Of a stretch of DNA of 62,439 nucleotides, positions 1 through 9,192 are shown one piece after another. The notes under the pieces were generated by a model, which saw nothing but the letters and a program-made list of their open reading frames with translations, was not told the DNA's origin and did no database searches. Source of the stretch: Bacteroidales bacterium (GTDB taxonomy: Bacteria > Bacteroidota > Bacteroidia > Bacteroidales > JAUNSR01); contig JAUNSR010000010.1 of assembly GCA_030539115.1 (NCBI GenBank), positions 1-62,439 of the forward strand, read 5' to 3'. Numbering within the stretch: position 1 is the first letter of the stretch; each line of letters starts with the position of its first letter. Made by a program: the position numbers and the translations under genes.

Positions 1-142
1 ATTTTTCGACGGTAAAAATTTGAAAATCGACAATGAAAATTTGAAAAAGATTAAACAAAAATTACGATATTATTTTACATACTGATTATCAAGATATTAC
101 ATCTGGCAACACTCTGACATAAAGAAAATAAGCTTTGTGTCA
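1..142 (-). repeat. Intergenic element, copy A (21-bp tandem units plus leader), cut by window edge
   Basis: Read on the minus strand, a leader beginning TGACACAAAG (plus 142) runs 95 nt to tandem 21-bp units at plus 27-47 and 6-26, plus a partial unit at 1-5. The unit is close to TTTTCAAATTTTTACCGTCG followed by A. Copy B at 24532-24710 has the same anchor blocks at the same offsets. No protein is encoded. The array probably continues beyond the window. Confidence 0.75.
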
Positions 143-289
143 TAAATGACAACTCTCAAAAAAACGAATATAAAATTACATTTCTTGATAATTGATGATT
201 ATGAACCACATCTCGATGCTGACATTAAATATTGAGTCATCACTCATTTTTATTGAATAGTTATAAAAATCCGACTTTTTACAAACCTT

Positions 290-1699
290 TTACAGTGCAG
301 TTACAATATTCTCAGGTACAAAGCCGGAGCGAATACGCCATTCATTAGGATAAAGATTATTGGAGCGGTTGCCAATATTCTTCACCCACCCCAAGTGGAA
401 GCCTTTATAGGTTATGACTACAAATCCTTTTGAAATATTCTCCGGCAAAATTAAAGCTTCTCGTCTTAGATATTTAAGAGCATCAGTCAAGCTGACTTCA
501 CAAGAATCAAAACACTCTTTATTTATTTGAGTACTCATGCAAAGGTCGTGTTCAGGAATGAAATCTTTTCCTTTAAAGGATGCCACAGACAAAGGCTGCT
601 TCAGCACAAAAAGGCTATCCTCAAGCATTTTAACATCATCTGCATATATCTTTGGATAGGCAATAACTTTATCTCTAACAACTTCAAAAATAAAATCGCT
701 GCTGTTTTTAACCCAGTTTTTCACCTCACCGGGGATTTTGATGGAGGTATCATTATTAGAGCCTTTCTTCTTTGATTTTAAGTTCTTTTTGGAAGGAGTT
801 AAAAGAGAGCATTCTTCAAAATCATCCTCTTCGGGTTTTCTTACCGCAGCCATAAAAAGTCCCTCCCCTTTAGTTATATGAGGCATAAACCTATTTACAG
901 GATCGTTTCCATTTAAAGAATCAATTATTTGCCATGACTTATCCTTTTTTATTTCAATAGGCTGAGCGTCATAATTATCGATTATATGTTTAATCATCTG
1001 CTCGTTTTCTTCCAAATTGTAGGTACATGTACTATAAATAAGTATTCCTCCCGGACGCAGGGCATTCCAAATATCATCAATAATAGACTTCTGTCTTGAA
1101 GCGCAAAGCTTTACATTATCTTCCGACCATTCCGCAACCGCTTGCTCATCTTTTCTAAACATACCCTCTCCTGAGCATGGCACATCGGTGAGTATTACAT
1201 CAAAATAATTTGTAAACTTGGTAAAATCGGCAGGTTTATTATTTGTTACAATAGAAAAAGGAGATCCCCATTTGATAATGTTTTCACTTAGGATATTGGC
1301 TCTTTTTTTATCTATTTCATTTCCAACTACAAGGCTGCCTTTTGGCAATGCAGAAATGGCAAGAGTTGTTTTGCCACCGGGAGAAGCACAAAGGTCAAGA
1401 TATCTAACCGGGGCATCAACAAGTTGCTTTATAACTTGATAAAGAAACATTGAAGAGGCCTCCTGAACATAATATGCTCCTGAGTGAAACAAAGGGTCGA
1501 AAGTGAAATTTGCTCTTTCTTTAAGATAGTAGCCATCTTGACACCAAGGAACTTGATGTAAATCTGGAGAGATATCAATTTTTTCTCTATTTACTCTGAC
1601 ACTCACCGAAGGTTCCTCTTCAAGAGCTTTCTCAAAGGATGAATATTCATCTTTAAGAATAATTTTTGTTCTTTCTATAAACTTTTGAGGCAGCTGCAT
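290..1699 (-). CDS. rRNA cytosine-C5 methyltransferase, NOL1/NOP2/Sun (RsmF-like) family
   Basis: A 469-residue cytoplasmic protein predicted to transfer methyl from S-adenosylmethionine to C5 of a cytosine in rRNA. Visible motifs are the SAM-binding DLCASPGGKT near residue 103, the motif IV DVPCSGEGMF, and STCTYN. These carry the two conserved cysteines of the RsmB/RsmF family, one catalytic and one for product release. The C-terminal third (about residue 300 on) matches in size the PUA-like extension of RsmF, which is about 480 residues in E. coli. The exact target base cannot be read from sequence, so no symbol is given. It diverges from the methylase at 1807, with about 105 bp between them for two promoters. 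Confidence 0.9.
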   Translation of the reverse strand: MQLPQKFIERTKIILKDEYSSFEKALEEEPSVSVRVNREKIDISPDLHQVPWCQDGYYLKERANFTFDPLFHSGAYYVQEASSMFLYQVIKQLVDAPVRYLDLCASPGGKTTLAISALPKGSLVVGNEIDKKRANILSENIIKWGSPFSIVTNNKPADFTKFTNYFDVILTDVPCSGEGMFRKDEQAVAEWSEDNVKLCASRQKSIIDDIWNALRPGGILIYSTCTYNLEENEQMIKHIIDNYDAQPIEIKKDKSWQIIDSLNGNDPVNRFMPHITKGEGLFMAAVRKPEEDDFEECSLLTPSKKNLKSKKKGSNNDTSIKIPGEVKNWVKNSSDFIFEVVRDKVIAYPKIYADDVKMLEDSLFVLKQPLSVASFKGKDFIPEHDLCMSTQINKECFDSCEVSLTDALKYLRREALILPENISKGFVVITYKGFHLGWVKNIGNRSNNLYPNEWRIRSGFVPENIVTAL

Positions 1700-1806
1700 A
1701 TATTATAAATATGAATGTTTGTTTCTATTTTTTAATGCCTTTGCATTAAAGGATTAATATTTTAAGCGAAATTACTACTTTTATGCCATAAATAATACTA
1801 TCATAT

Positions 1807-2511
1807 ATGCAGACAGCATTATATCTTATCCCCGTAACACTTGGAGAGACAGAAATATCTAAAGTTTTACCATCTTACAATAGGGAAGTAATTCTTGGCA
1901 TTCGCCATTTTATTGTAGAGAATGTAAGAACAGCACGAAGATTTTTAAAAAAAACCGAGCCGTCAATAAATATTGATGAGCTTTCTTTCTATGAATTAAA
2001 TAAACATACTTCACCCGAAGAGGTTTCCGATTATTTAAAGCCTTTGGCAAACAAAGAATCAATAGGAATTATCTCTGAGGCTGGTTGCCCTGCCATTGCT
2101 GATCCGGGAGCAGATGTGGTGGCAATAGCTCAAAAGAAAAAATATAAAGTAATACCGTTGGTCGGACCCTCGTCGATACTAATGTCAATTATGGGTTCGG
2201 GATTTAACGGACAAAGCTTTGCTTTTCATGGTTATCTACCGATTGAGGGTGGAGAAAGAGCAAGAAAGATTAAGCAGCTTGAGACAAGAATCTACACTGA
2301 AAATCAGACACAGCTTTTTATTGAGACTCCGTACAGAAACAATAAGATGCTTGAAGATTTATGTAAAAACTGCAAGCCCCAGACCAAGCTTTGCATAGCG
2401 GCAAATATCACATGCGATGATGAGTCTATAAAAACACTCAGTATTGACGAATGGTCAAAGATGAAGCCTGAACTTGCAAAAGTTCCCACCATATTTCTAA
2501 TATATAAATAA
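1807..2511 (+). CDS. RsmI-like SAM-dependent methyltransferase (tetrapyrrole methylase fold)
   Basis: A 234-residue protein with the tetrapyrrole-methylase fold used by RsmI, the 2'-O-methylase of 16S rRNA C1402. The family signature IISEAGCPAIADPGA is present near residue 95, followed by VIPLVGPSSILMS, FHGYLP and the arginine-rich loop before FIETPYRN. It is shorter than E. coli RsmI (about 286 residues): the N-terminal GNLxD glycine loop is replaced by LYLIPVTLGET. This is typical of the short Bacteroidota paralogues, whose substrate is uncertain. It is a single-gene unit ended by the hairpin at 2513. Confidence 0.85.
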   Translation: MQTALYLIPVTLGETEISKVLPSYNREVILGIRHFIVENVRTARRFLKKTEPSINIDELSFYELNKHTSPEEVSDYLKPLANKESIGIISEAGCPAIADPGADVVAIAQKKKYKVIPLVGPSSILMSIMGSGFNGQSFAFHGYLPIEGGERARKIKQLETRIYTENQTQLFIETPYRNNKMLEDLCKNCKPQTKLCIAANITCDDESIKTLSIDEWSKMKPELAKVPTIFLIYK

Positions 2512-2512
2512 A

Positions 2513-2556
2513 AAAAAACGGTTGCCTTTTAATTACAAAAGAGACAACCGTTTTTT
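2513..2556. terminator. Bidirectional intrinsic terminator
   Basis: The arms AAAACGGTTG and CAACCGTTTT form a stem flanked by an A-run on the left and a T-run on the right. It can therefore end the methylase on the plus strand and the small gene at 2582 on the minus strand. Confidence 0.85.
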
Positions 2557-2581
2557 ATTTTAAGCAAATCTAAATATTTCT

Positions 2582-2836
2582 TTATGCTTTCTTCATTATC
2601 TTTAAGAGCCTTACTCTGTCTATCATAAATCTGTTTTCACAAGATTCGTACATCTTATCAATTAAATCATCAACTCTTTGATTGTATTTAAAAATAAACT
2701 CTGCAGCATCAAGGGCATTATTTACTGAATCTATGCCCACATCCTGCAAACTAATTCTTTTGGAAAGATAATCCGAGCATCTTTTGGCTCTTTTATATTC
2801 CATCTGTAACAATTGAATTTCCTGTAATAATGCCAT
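2582..2836 (-). CDS. Small hypothetical protein, helical
   Basis: An 84-residue product that I do not recognise. It is rich in charged and leucine residues, looks fully alpha-helical, and has no signal peptide or membrane segment, so it should be cytosolic. It starts MALLQEIQLLQ and ends RLLKIMKKA. Coding is supported by codon usage like its neighbours, a well-placed terminator 26 bp after the stop, and the absence of any better reading frame in the gap. No function is proposed. Confidence 0.6.
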   Translation of the reverse strand: MALLQEIQLLQMEYKRAKRCSDYLSKRISLQDVGIDSVNNALDAAEFIFKYNQRVDDLIDKMYESCENRFMIDRVRLLKIMKKA

Positions 2837-2988
2837 AGCGTAAAGTTTTTGTAAAAGTATTTATTATTTTACTTGAAAGTTGAAATTAAGGCAATATTTG
2901 TAAAAATAAAACTTATATTGTTTTTACCTTTACAAAAATTGAAAAAACGACACCATGTAATATTGAAAAACATAAAACATTAATTTTT

Positions 2989-4440
2989 ATGAAAAGAATC
3001 TTTTGCTTATTGCTAACTATTATCATTTCATTTCCAACAATTTTTTGTCAAAGCAGTAAAATTAAGAAAACCCAAGTCAATGTTCTTGTAACCGATGCAA
3101 CAAGAAGCAATGATTTAAAAAGAGAAACAATAAAATTCTCTCAAAAGAAAAACATTTCGAAAATAATCTCTTTAAATCCATCGCATAAATATCAGCAAAT
3201 CGACGGTTTTGGGGCAGCTCTGACCGGCTCATCTTGTTTTAACCTTATGAAGATGAAAAAAGACGACAGGGAGAAGTTTCTTACTCAAACATTTTCGCAA
3301 AAAAATGGCTATGGTTTCAGCTATATAAGAATATCAATCGGATGTTCCGACTTTTCTCTTAGTGAATATACTTGCTGCGACAAAAAGGGAATTGAGAATT
3401 TTTCTCTGCAAAGTGAGGAATTGAATTATGTCATCCCTGTGCTTCAACAGATAAAAAGAATAAATCCTGACATCATGATTCTTGGCTCGCCGTGGACCCC
3501 ACCAAAATGGATGAAAGTTAATAATTTGGAGGAATTAAAAGAATTTGATTCATGGACTAACGGGCAGCTTAATCCTAAATATTATGACGATTACGCCCTT
3601 TATTTTGTAAAATGGATTAAAGCATTCAATATGTTCGGTATTAAGATTGATGCCATAACACCACAAAATGAACCTTTAAACAGAGCTAATTCGGCATCTT
3701 TGTTTATGGGATGGAAAGAACAATCCGACTTTGTAAAAAATGCTCTTGGCCCTGCTTTTAAGAAAGCTGATATAAAAACCAAAATATATGCCTTTGACCA
3801 CAACTACAATTATGACAATTTGGAGGATCAACAAAATTATCCAATAAATATGTATGAGGATGGTGAGGTTTATGACTATCTGGCAGGTACAGCTTATCAT
3901 AATTATATGGGCAACAAAGATGAACTTAATAGAATACATGGCATATTTCCTGAAAAAGAACTGATTTTTACAGAAACCTCAATAGGAACGTGGAATGATG
4001 GTCAGAACCTTGACAAAAGGCTTGTTGATGACATGAATGAAGTTGGAATAGGCACAATTAATCGTTGGTGTAAAGCCTCAATCGTTTGGAATCTGATGTT
4101 GGACAGCGAAAGAGGTCCCAAAAGAGAGAAAGGATGCAAGACTTGCTATGGCGCAGTGGATATAGACAACGAGACATTTTCAGAGATAACAAAAAATTCT
4201 CACTATTATCTCATTGCCCATCTCTCAGATGTTGTTAAACCGGGTGCAGTAAGAATAGAAAATGACAATAATGAAAATGACGGTATTGTTTGCTCATCTT
4301 TTGTCAATAAAGATAAAAGCAAGGCTTTTGTAGTTACAAACAAAAATAAATCTCAAAAAGAGATAGGAATAAATGATAACGGGAAATTTATTTCATACGT
4401 TCTTCCTCCTAACTCAATAGTATCGTTCAGATGGAAATAA
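2989..4440 (+). CDS. Exported glycoside hydrolase family 30 enzyme (glucosylceramidase-like)
   Basis: A 483-residue retaining beta-glycosidase of family GH30, likely periplasmic or surface-associated. Residues 1-20 form a Sec signal peptide ending near IFCQ. The barrel starts around residue 65 at the family hallmark QQIDGFGAALT. SPWTPPKWMK follows, then the acid/base Glu228 in TPQNEPL and the nucleophile Glu329 in FTETSIGTW. Their spacing of 101 residues fits GH30 (about 105 in human GBA). The C-terminal 70 residues form the usual beta-side domain. The likely substrate is a beta-glucoside or related glycan; the subfamily cannot be fixed. It stands alone, with no SusC/SusD pair nearby. Confidence 0.92.
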   Translation: MKRIFCLLLTIIISFPTIFCQSSKIKKTQVNVLVTDATRSNDLKRETIKFSQKKNISKIISLNPSHKYQQIDGFGAALTGSSCFNLMKMKKDDREKFLTQTFSQKNGYGFSYIRISIGCSDFSLSEYTCCDKKGIENFSLQSEELNYVIPVLQQIKRINPDIMILGSPWTPPKWMKVNNLEELKEFDSWTNGQLNPKYYDDYALYFVKWIKAFNMFGIKIDAITPQNEPLNRANSASLFMGWKEQSDFVKNALGPAFKKADIKTKIYAFDHNYNYDNLEDQQNYPINMYEDGEVYDYLAGTAYHNYMGNKDELNRIHGIFPEKELIFTETSIGTWNDGQNLDKRLVDDMNEVGIGTINRWCKASIVWNLMLDSERGPKREKGCKTCYGAVDIDNETFSEITKNSHYYLIAHLSDVVKPGAVRIENDNNENDGIVCSSFVNKDKSKAFVVTNKNKSQKEIGINDNGKFISYVLPPNSIVSFRWK

Positions 4441-4479
4441 CAGTATTGAAGTGAGTGTTATATAAAACAAGTATTGAAA

Positions 4480-4526
4480 TGTCAGCCTTTATTTTTGAGA
4501 ATATAAAAATAGGGACTGACATTTTA
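4480..4526 (+). terminator. Intrinsic terminator after the GH30 gene
   Basis: Arms at 4480-4496 (TGTCAGCCTTTATTTTT) and 4505-4521 pair with two mismatches and are followed by ATTTTATTT. Confidence 0.7.
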
Positions 4527-4563
4527 TTTATTGACAAATAAAGGAACTTGATGAAACTAAAAA

Positions 4564-4602
4564 ATGGGCTTCAATGTTTGCAGTTTAAACATTGAAGCCC
4601 AT
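4564..4602. terminator. Perfect 16-bp hairpin, terminator of the minus-strand nucleotidyltransferase
   Basis: ATGGGCTTCAATGTTT (4564-4579) is exactly complementary to 4587-4602 with a 7-nt loop. On the minus strand it follows the gene at 4626 and has a short A/T flank. It may also serve as a second stop for plus-strand transcripts. Confidence 0.75.
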
Positions 4603-4625
4603 ATATTTTAATTTAAAAAACAATA

Positions 4626-5534
4626 CTATTTTTTAAACAATGGCGTTGGATAAAAACCTGTATCAGCAAGATGTTGAAGTTTTGCAACAACGTCAGGACG
4701 GTCTGCAGCATAAGTTACGCCAAACCATTTTGATGGAGTATCCAAAACTTTAACAGTGGAAGTTCCATTTTGAATAAGATAGTTAACAACAAGAGGAATG
4801 AAGAATTCAGCTTTGATGTTATCCATGTTTTTCTTCAAGAAATCGATGAAATAAAAATCTGAATGTTTGAAATAGTCAGGAGTAAAGCCCCACATATTCA
4901 TAGAAACAGGAGCATTTTCAGGAAGTGGGAAAAACTCGCCATTCTCATCCTTGTATTTTACTACTCCTTCGATTCTTTCAATGTGAGTGCGCTCAACAAC
5001 ACTTGTAAGGAAGCCTTCATTGTTTGTTTCACAAACGCCGCGTGCAACAGCACCGCTTTCACTTAAAGTATTGCAAAGGCGGTATCCGACCATGCAGTAT
5101 TGATTTTCCTTGCCTGTCATTGAAGTCAGGTAATCAGCAAGCACTTTAAAGCTTTCTCTCCCATAATAGTCATCAGCATTGATAACAGCAAACGGTTCGT
5201 TGATTACATCTTTAGCCATCATAAGGGCATGGTTAGTACCCCAAGGTTTAGCACGCTCAGGATTCAATACAAATCCTTCAGGGATTTTGTTTATTTCTTG
5301 AAAAACAACCTCAACAGGCAATAAATGCTCATATTTGCTTACAATCTTTTCACGAAATTCAGCTTCGAAGCTCTCGCGAATAACGAAAACAAGTTTACCG
5401 AATCCGGCATTTACAGCGTCGAAAATTGAATAGTCCATAATTGTTTCTCCGCTTGGACCAACGCCGTCTAATTGTTTAAGACCACCGTAGCGACTGCCCA
5501 TTCCGGCAGCTAATACATAAAGTGTAGGTTTCAT
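4626..5534 (-). CDS. Sugar-phosphate nucleotidyltransferase-like protein
   Basis: A 302-residue cytosolic protein of the NTP_transferase fold. The N-terminal nucleotide-binding loop reads LAAGMGSRYGGLKQLD and a metal-binding NADDYYG follows near residue 118, as in enzymes that make NDP-sugars from sugar 1-phosphates. The residues PSGETIMDYSIFDA are characteristic of a Bacteroidota family often annotated only as nucleotidyltransferase. There is no hexapeptide-repeat tail, so no acetyltransferase domain. The NahK-like kinase at 47149 would supply a sugar 1-phosphate, so the two could act in sequence; this is inference from family pairing. The minus-strand -7 box at 5576 lies 42 bp upstream. Confidence 0.85.
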   Translation of the reverse strand: MKPTLYVLAAGMGSRYGGLKQLDGVGPSGETIMDYSIFDAVNAGFGKLVFVIRESFEAEFREKIVSKYEHLLPVEVVFQEINKIPEGFVLNPERAKPWGTNHALMMAKDVINEPFAVINADDYYGRESFKVLADYLTSMTGKENQYCMVGYRLCNTLSESGAVARGVCETNNEGFLTSVVERTHIERIEGVVKYKDENGEFFPLPENAPVSMNMWGFTPDYFKHSDFYFIDFLKKNMDNIKAEFFIPLVVNYLIQNGTSTVKVLDTPSKWFGVTYAADRPDVVAKLQHLADTGFYPTPLFKK

Positions 5535-5903
5535 ATCTTTAAAAAGTTAAAAGAGTATTATCTTTATTAATGTGACAAATATAACTAAAATAAAACTTTT
5601 TATGATAACTATTCTAACGAAAGGATATATTCCTACTCCTTAAGAGTAAATTTTAGAGGTAAAAGGCTAATTATTTAAATGATTAGTTAGACATTAAATC
5701 CATTTATTATAAAAAAAATTGACTTTTGTTTCTTTTACTTAAACAAATTTGCTTTATTTGTAATGAAAATAATTTATTAGAAATGCACGTATATCACATA
5801 AAATAGTTTTTTGATCATTATAAATATTTTTCTTATCATTCTATAAACTTAAAACCCTACTGCTTATTGACATACCTCTACTCCATTTTTTAAACTTTTA
5901 GTA
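5535..5903. promoter_or_regulatory. Divergent promoter region between nucleotidyltransferase and sigma factor
   Basis: On the minus strand TATATTTG (plus 5576-5583) matches the Bacteroidota -7 box and would start transcription about 35 nt before the gene at 5534. No confident -7 box was seen for the sigma-factor gene at 5904. The rest is AT-rich with no further recognisable signal. Confidence 0.5.
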
Positions 5904-6485
5904 ATGAAAAATCTAAATGACGAGCAATTGGTTTTGCTCTATTCGAAGGGTAACAATGAGGCATTTGACATTCTTCTTCAACGTCATCAAAGCAGACTTT
6001 TCTCATATATTGATTTTATAGTACATAATCAGGAACTTTCAGAGGATATCTTTCAGGAGACCTTTGTAAAGGCGATTGTAACGATTAAAAATGGCAGATA
6101 TACCGATAACGGCAAGTTTGGAGCTTGGCTTACACGTATAGCACATAATCTTATAATCGATTTTTTCAGACAGGAGAAAAATTCAAAAAACATCTCCAAT
6201 GATGACTGCGACTTCGATTTATTAAACAATAAAGAGCTTTGCGAACAAACCATAGAGGAAAATTGGATTGGCGAGCAAATAGAAAGCGACATAAGAAAGC
6301 TTGTTCATTATCTTCCTGACAATCAAAAAGAAGTTATTGTGATGAGATATTACAAGGATATGAGTTTTAAAGAGATTGCAGATGCTACAAATGTCAGCAT
6401 CAATACAGCCTTGGGAAGAATGAGATATGCCATAATGAACCTTAGAAGAATGGCTGATAAATATGATATTTCTTTAACTTTTTAA
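5904..6485 (+). CDS. ECF-family RNA polymerase sigma factor
   Basis: A 193-residue sigma-70 family regulator with only regions 2 and 4. Region 2 spans about residues 5-95, with the core-binding helix around LSEDIFQETF and the -10-recognition helix ending GAWLTRIAHNLIIDFFRQ. Region 4 spans about 130-185, with LPDNQKEVIVMRYYKDMSF and the helix-turn-helix FKEIADATNVSINTALGRMR. No anti-sigma gene, TonB-dependent receptor or SusC/SusD pair lies next to it, so it is not a classical polysaccharide-locus sigma factor. Its targets and signal are unknown. Confidence 0.93.
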   Translation: MKNLNDEQLVLLYSKGNNEAFDILLQRHQSRLFSYIDFIVHNQELSEDIFQETFVKAIVTIKNGRYTDNGKFGAWLTRIAHNLIIDFFRQEKNSKNISNDDCDFDLLNNKELCEQTIEENWIGEQIESDIRKLVHYLPDNQKEVIVMRYYKDMSFKEIADATNVSINTALGRMRYAIMNLRRMADKYDISLTF

Positions 6486-6591
6486 TATAATTAAAGAGCC
6501 GCCATTTTGCTTAAAATAAGAATAATAGTGTTTTAAACTATCATTTTAAATGCAAACAGCCGGCTCATAAACAATCACTAAACCGTTTATT

Positions 6592-7173
6592 TTAGAATTT
6601 CTTCAACTCTGTATATAGCTTTTGTATTGGAAGACCCATAATATTAAAATAGCTTCCTTCAATTCTTTCAACAGCTATATATCCAATCCATTCCTGAATA
6701 CCGTATGAACCGGCTTTATCAAATGGTTTGTATAGCGAGACATAATATTTTATCTCATCAAGAGTGAGTTTGGCAAAAGTAACGCTTGAAATTGAAGAAA
6801 AAAGAACCTCCTTTTCTTTTGAACGAATGCAGACTCCGGTAATGACTTTATGAGTTTTACCAGACAACTGTAACAGCATATTGATGGCATCTTGTTCATC
6901 TTTGGGTTTGCCATAAATTACGCCATCCAAAATAACCACTGTATCGGCTGTAATAATAATTGTGCCGTTGTCTAATAAAGAGAGATAGGCATCCGCTTTT
7001 TTCTTAGCAATATATTCCGGGATCTTCTCCCCCTTCAACTCCTTAGGATAGGATTCATCAATATCGGGTATGGTAACAACATTATAGTTTATATCTATTC
7101 CTTCTAAAAGTTCCCGTCTTCGCGGGGAATTGCTGGCAAGAAGAATTTTGTAATTGTCTAAATTTTCAAGCAT
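6592..7173 (-). CDS. maf: Maf-family nucleoside triphosphate pyrophosphatase
   Basis: A 193-residue cytosolic Maf/Ham1-fold enzyme that hydrolyses non-canonical or surplus nucleoside triphosphates to monophosphates and pyrophosphate. The diagnostic N-terminus reads ILLASNSPRRRELLEG (residues 10-25). ITADTVV, with the catalytic aspartate, sits near residue 75, and KPKDEQDAINMLLQLSGK follows. FDKAGSYGIQEW suggests the dTTP/UTP-preferring YhdE subgroup, an inference from motif similarity. It lies downstream of kdsC, but a hairpin at 7228-7281 separates them, so the two may be separately transcribed. Confidence 0.93.
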   Translation of the reverse strand: MLENLDNYKILLASNSPRRRELLEGIDINYNVVTIPDIDESYPKELKGEKIPEYIAKKKADAYLSLLDNGTIIITADTVVILDGVIYGKPKDEQDAINMLLQLSGKTHKVITGVCIRSKEKEVLFSSISSVTFAKLTLDEIKYYVSLYKPFDKAGSYGIQEWIGYIAVERIEGSYFNIMGLPIQKLYTELKKF

Positions 7174-7227
7174 ATTATTATTTTGATAAATTGTCTTACT
7201 GCGGTTGTTAAAACTAATAATTAATTA

Positions 7228-7281
7228 AAAAACAGAGCCTTTTATAAGATTGTTTCAGCTAAAGATTAATTAAAAAGCTCT
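7228..7281 (-). terminator. Terminator-like hairpin between kdsC and maf
   Basis: On the minus strand AGAGCTTTTTA (from plus 7281) pairs with TAAAAGGCTCT across a loop of about 30 nt and is followed by TTTTTT (plus 7227-7232). Confidence 0.55.
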
Positions 7282-7317
7282 ATTTGGTTTATAAAAAAAA
7301 GAAAAAACTTTTATTTA

Positions 7318-7839
7318 TCACCAGCCAAAAGCTTCATCTTTCATCCACAAACTGTTGGCTTTAAGAATCTGTTCTATAACATCTCTGGCACATCCTTGTC
7401 CGCCGGCTTTGGTAGAAATATATTTGCTTATTGATTTAATCTCAGGGACGGCATCTGCCGGACAAACAGGAAGAGCAACCGTTTTCATGACCTGAAAATC
7501 AGGGATATCATCACCCATATACATAATTTGTTCCGGGTTTAAGTTAGTCTTAAGAAGAAAATTCTCAAACTGCTCAATTTTATTGGCTGCACCCATGTAT
7601 ATATGTTTGATTCCCAAGCCGGCAAATCTCTTTTTGACAGATTCTGTATTGCCTCCGGTAATTATTGCAATTTCAAGTCCCATTTTAACGGCAAGTTGAA
7701 GAGCATATCCATCCTTCACATTAATCATTCTCATCGGCTCGCCGCTTGGATGCAAAGGAATGATATCGGCAGATAAAACTCCGTCGACATCAAAAACAAG
7801 ACCTTTTATTTTTCTTAAATCGTAATTTATAGAACTCAT
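7318..7839 (-). CDS. kdsC: 3-deoxy-D-manno-octulosonate 8-phosphate phosphatase
   Basis: A 173-residue HAD-superfamily C0 phosphatase with no cap domain, the usual size of KdsC. It removes phosphate from KDO-8-P in lipopolysaccharide inner-core synthesis. HAD motif I is LVFDVDGVL (nucleophile Asp17 and acid Asp19). Motif II is [11 protein letters not shown]. Motif IV is [12 protein letters not shown]. The KdsC-specific tail is [17 protein letters not shown], whose GGxGAxR-type loop reaches into the neighbouring subunit of the tetramer. The preceding genes (DUF2520 protein, membrane protein) and the following Maf form an order common in Bacteroidales. Confidence 0.93.
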   Translation of the reverse strand: MSSINYDLRKIKGLVFDVDGVLSADIIPLHPSGEPMRMINVKDGYALQLAVKMGLEIAIITGGNTESVKKRFAGLGIKHIYMGAANKIEQFENFLLKTNLNPEQIMYMGDDIPDFQVMKTVALPVCPADAVPEIKSISKYISTKAGGQGCARDVIEQILKANSLWMKDEAFGW

Positions 7840-7968
7840 TATTTGATTTATATTTTTTCAAAAGAAGTAATTCATGTATAAAAAAAGGCATTTTAAAGAA
7901 AGATATTTTTTGTGTTATTATAAAGAATAATCTTTGGATATTGAGTCATCCCTTTCAACAACAAATCA

Positions 7969-8733
7969 TTATTCGCTGAAATCAATAATATTGTCGCTCA
8001 ATATTTTATATATATTTTTAAACTTTTCATCTTTTAAAAGTTCGATCTGCTTGCCCATTACGTTTACATCTTTTCTGACAGCGGGTCCGGTCTGAGCCTT
8101 AATTGCAGATAGAGTTTTAATTTTTAAAGCCGTTTCATCAATCAATGGCATTATTGCCTCAAAAGGGAGATTGTTTTCTTTGAGAAGCCTTTCGGCGATG
8201 GCATACATGTGATTGGTAAAGTTGCAAGCAAAGACTGCCGAGAGATGGAGATATTTTCTTTGTTCGGAAGTTGCATTATAAATCTTATCAGAGATTCTTG
8301 ATGCAGCTTTGGTTAATTTTGATTCCACATCTTTGGTCGAGCCCTCAACAAAAATAGGAATTTGTGAGAAATCGCATTCTTTCTCTTTACTGAAGGTTTG
8401 AAGTGGATAGAATACGCCGCATTCTTTTTTATACTTGCTAAAAACATCGATAGATAAGCTTCCTGCCGTATGTACCCAGATTCCTTTATTTGATTTCACC
8501 TTTGAAATTACATCTTCAAGAATGGAATCTTTTATAGAGAAAATATATAAATCAGCCCGGTCATTAATATTTTCAATGGAATCAGTGTAATCACATTCTA
8601 TCTTTGATGCAAGAATTTTTGCATTTGAGAGAGTATGGCTGTAAATCTGCAAAATTTCAAAACCGCATTGCTTCATTCTTAATGAGAGCCTTGTCGCCAA
8701 ATTTCCTGAACCGATAAAAACAATTCTCATCAT
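7969..8733 (-). CDS. Rossmann-fold oxidoreductase-like protein with DUF2520 domain
   Basis: A 254-residue protein with an N-terminal NAD(P)-binding Rossmann domain (IVFIGSGNLATRLSLRM, residues 4-20). The helical C-terminal half, from about residue 130, matches the DUF2520 type (HLSAVFACNFTNHMYAIAE). The architecture resembles ketopantoate and pyrroline-5-carboxylate reductases, but the substrate of this family is not known. An alternative start one codon in (MRIV) is equally possible. It begins 3 bp after the membrane-protein gene at 8737 and is surely co-transcribed with it. Confidence 0.85.
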   Translation of the reverse strand: MMRIVFIGSGNLATRLSLRMKQCGFEILQIYSHTLSNAKILASKIECDYTDSIENINDRADLYIFSIKDSILEDVISKVKSNKGIWVHTAGSLSIDVFSKYKKECGVFYPLQTFSKEKECDFSQIPIFVEGSTKDVESKLTKAASRISDKIYNATSEQRKYLHLSAVFACNFTNHMYAIAERLLKENNLPFEAIMPLIDETALKIKTLSAIKAQTGPAVRKDVNVMGKQIELLKDEKFKNIYKILSDNIIDFSE

Positions 8734-8736
8734 AAT

Positions 8737-9072
8737 CTATTTTTTTCTGAAATGTAATGTAATTAAAAGCAATCCCGCTACAATAAAAAAGCCGGGAGTA
8801 ACAAGGAAACTGTAGTTTGAAATATTGTCATAAATTATCTTGAATCTCAAAAGAAGCCCCAGAACCAAGAGTAGAAGCCCGAAAGTTTTATCCTGCTTAA
8901 ATAAAAGAAAAAATGCAGCTCCGTATAATAAAAAAGTTCTCCAATCAAGCATCTCCATTCTAAGTCTCAAAGGAAGAGAAATTAAAAGTCCTAAATTATT
9001 TAACAGCATTATTAATCCAAAAAAGGAGAATGTCAGGCCGACACAAAGTTGATTTTCTTTATCTTTAAACAT
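8737..9072 (-). CDS. Small membrane protein, LiaI/LiaF-type transmembrane region
   Basis: A 111-residue integral membrane protein with about four hydrophobic segments (around residues 10-30, 47-57, 64-76, 88-108) and a basic tail HFRKK. The spacing of short helices and the glycine/leucine-rich repeats look like the LiaI-LiaF-like membrane domain found in envelope-stress proteins, but no DNA-binding or phospho-acceptor part is present. It is the first gene of the minus-strand cluster with the DUF2520 protein. Its role is unknown. Confidence 0.75.
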   Translation of the reverse strand: MFKDKENQLCVGLTFSFFGLIMLLNNLGLLISLPLRLRMEMLDWRTFLLYGAAFFLLFKQDKTFGLLLLVLGLLLRFKIIYDNISNYSFLVTPGFFIVAGLLLITLHFRKK

Positions 9073-9192
9073 AACAAGTGATGTTGAAAATGAGTTTTGA
9101 TATATAAAAAACTAATCTTAACCGATGGATAAGTAAGTTTCTTTTCCAAGAGCTAAGATTATAAAAATTTAAATTTATAATAAATTTATCGA

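Noticed and set aside
5904..6485. Sigma factor of a polysaccharide-utilisation locus
   Set aside because: No anti-sigma factor, SusC or SusD gene is adjacent; the TonB-dependent receptor at 9940 is several genes away and is not SusC-sized.
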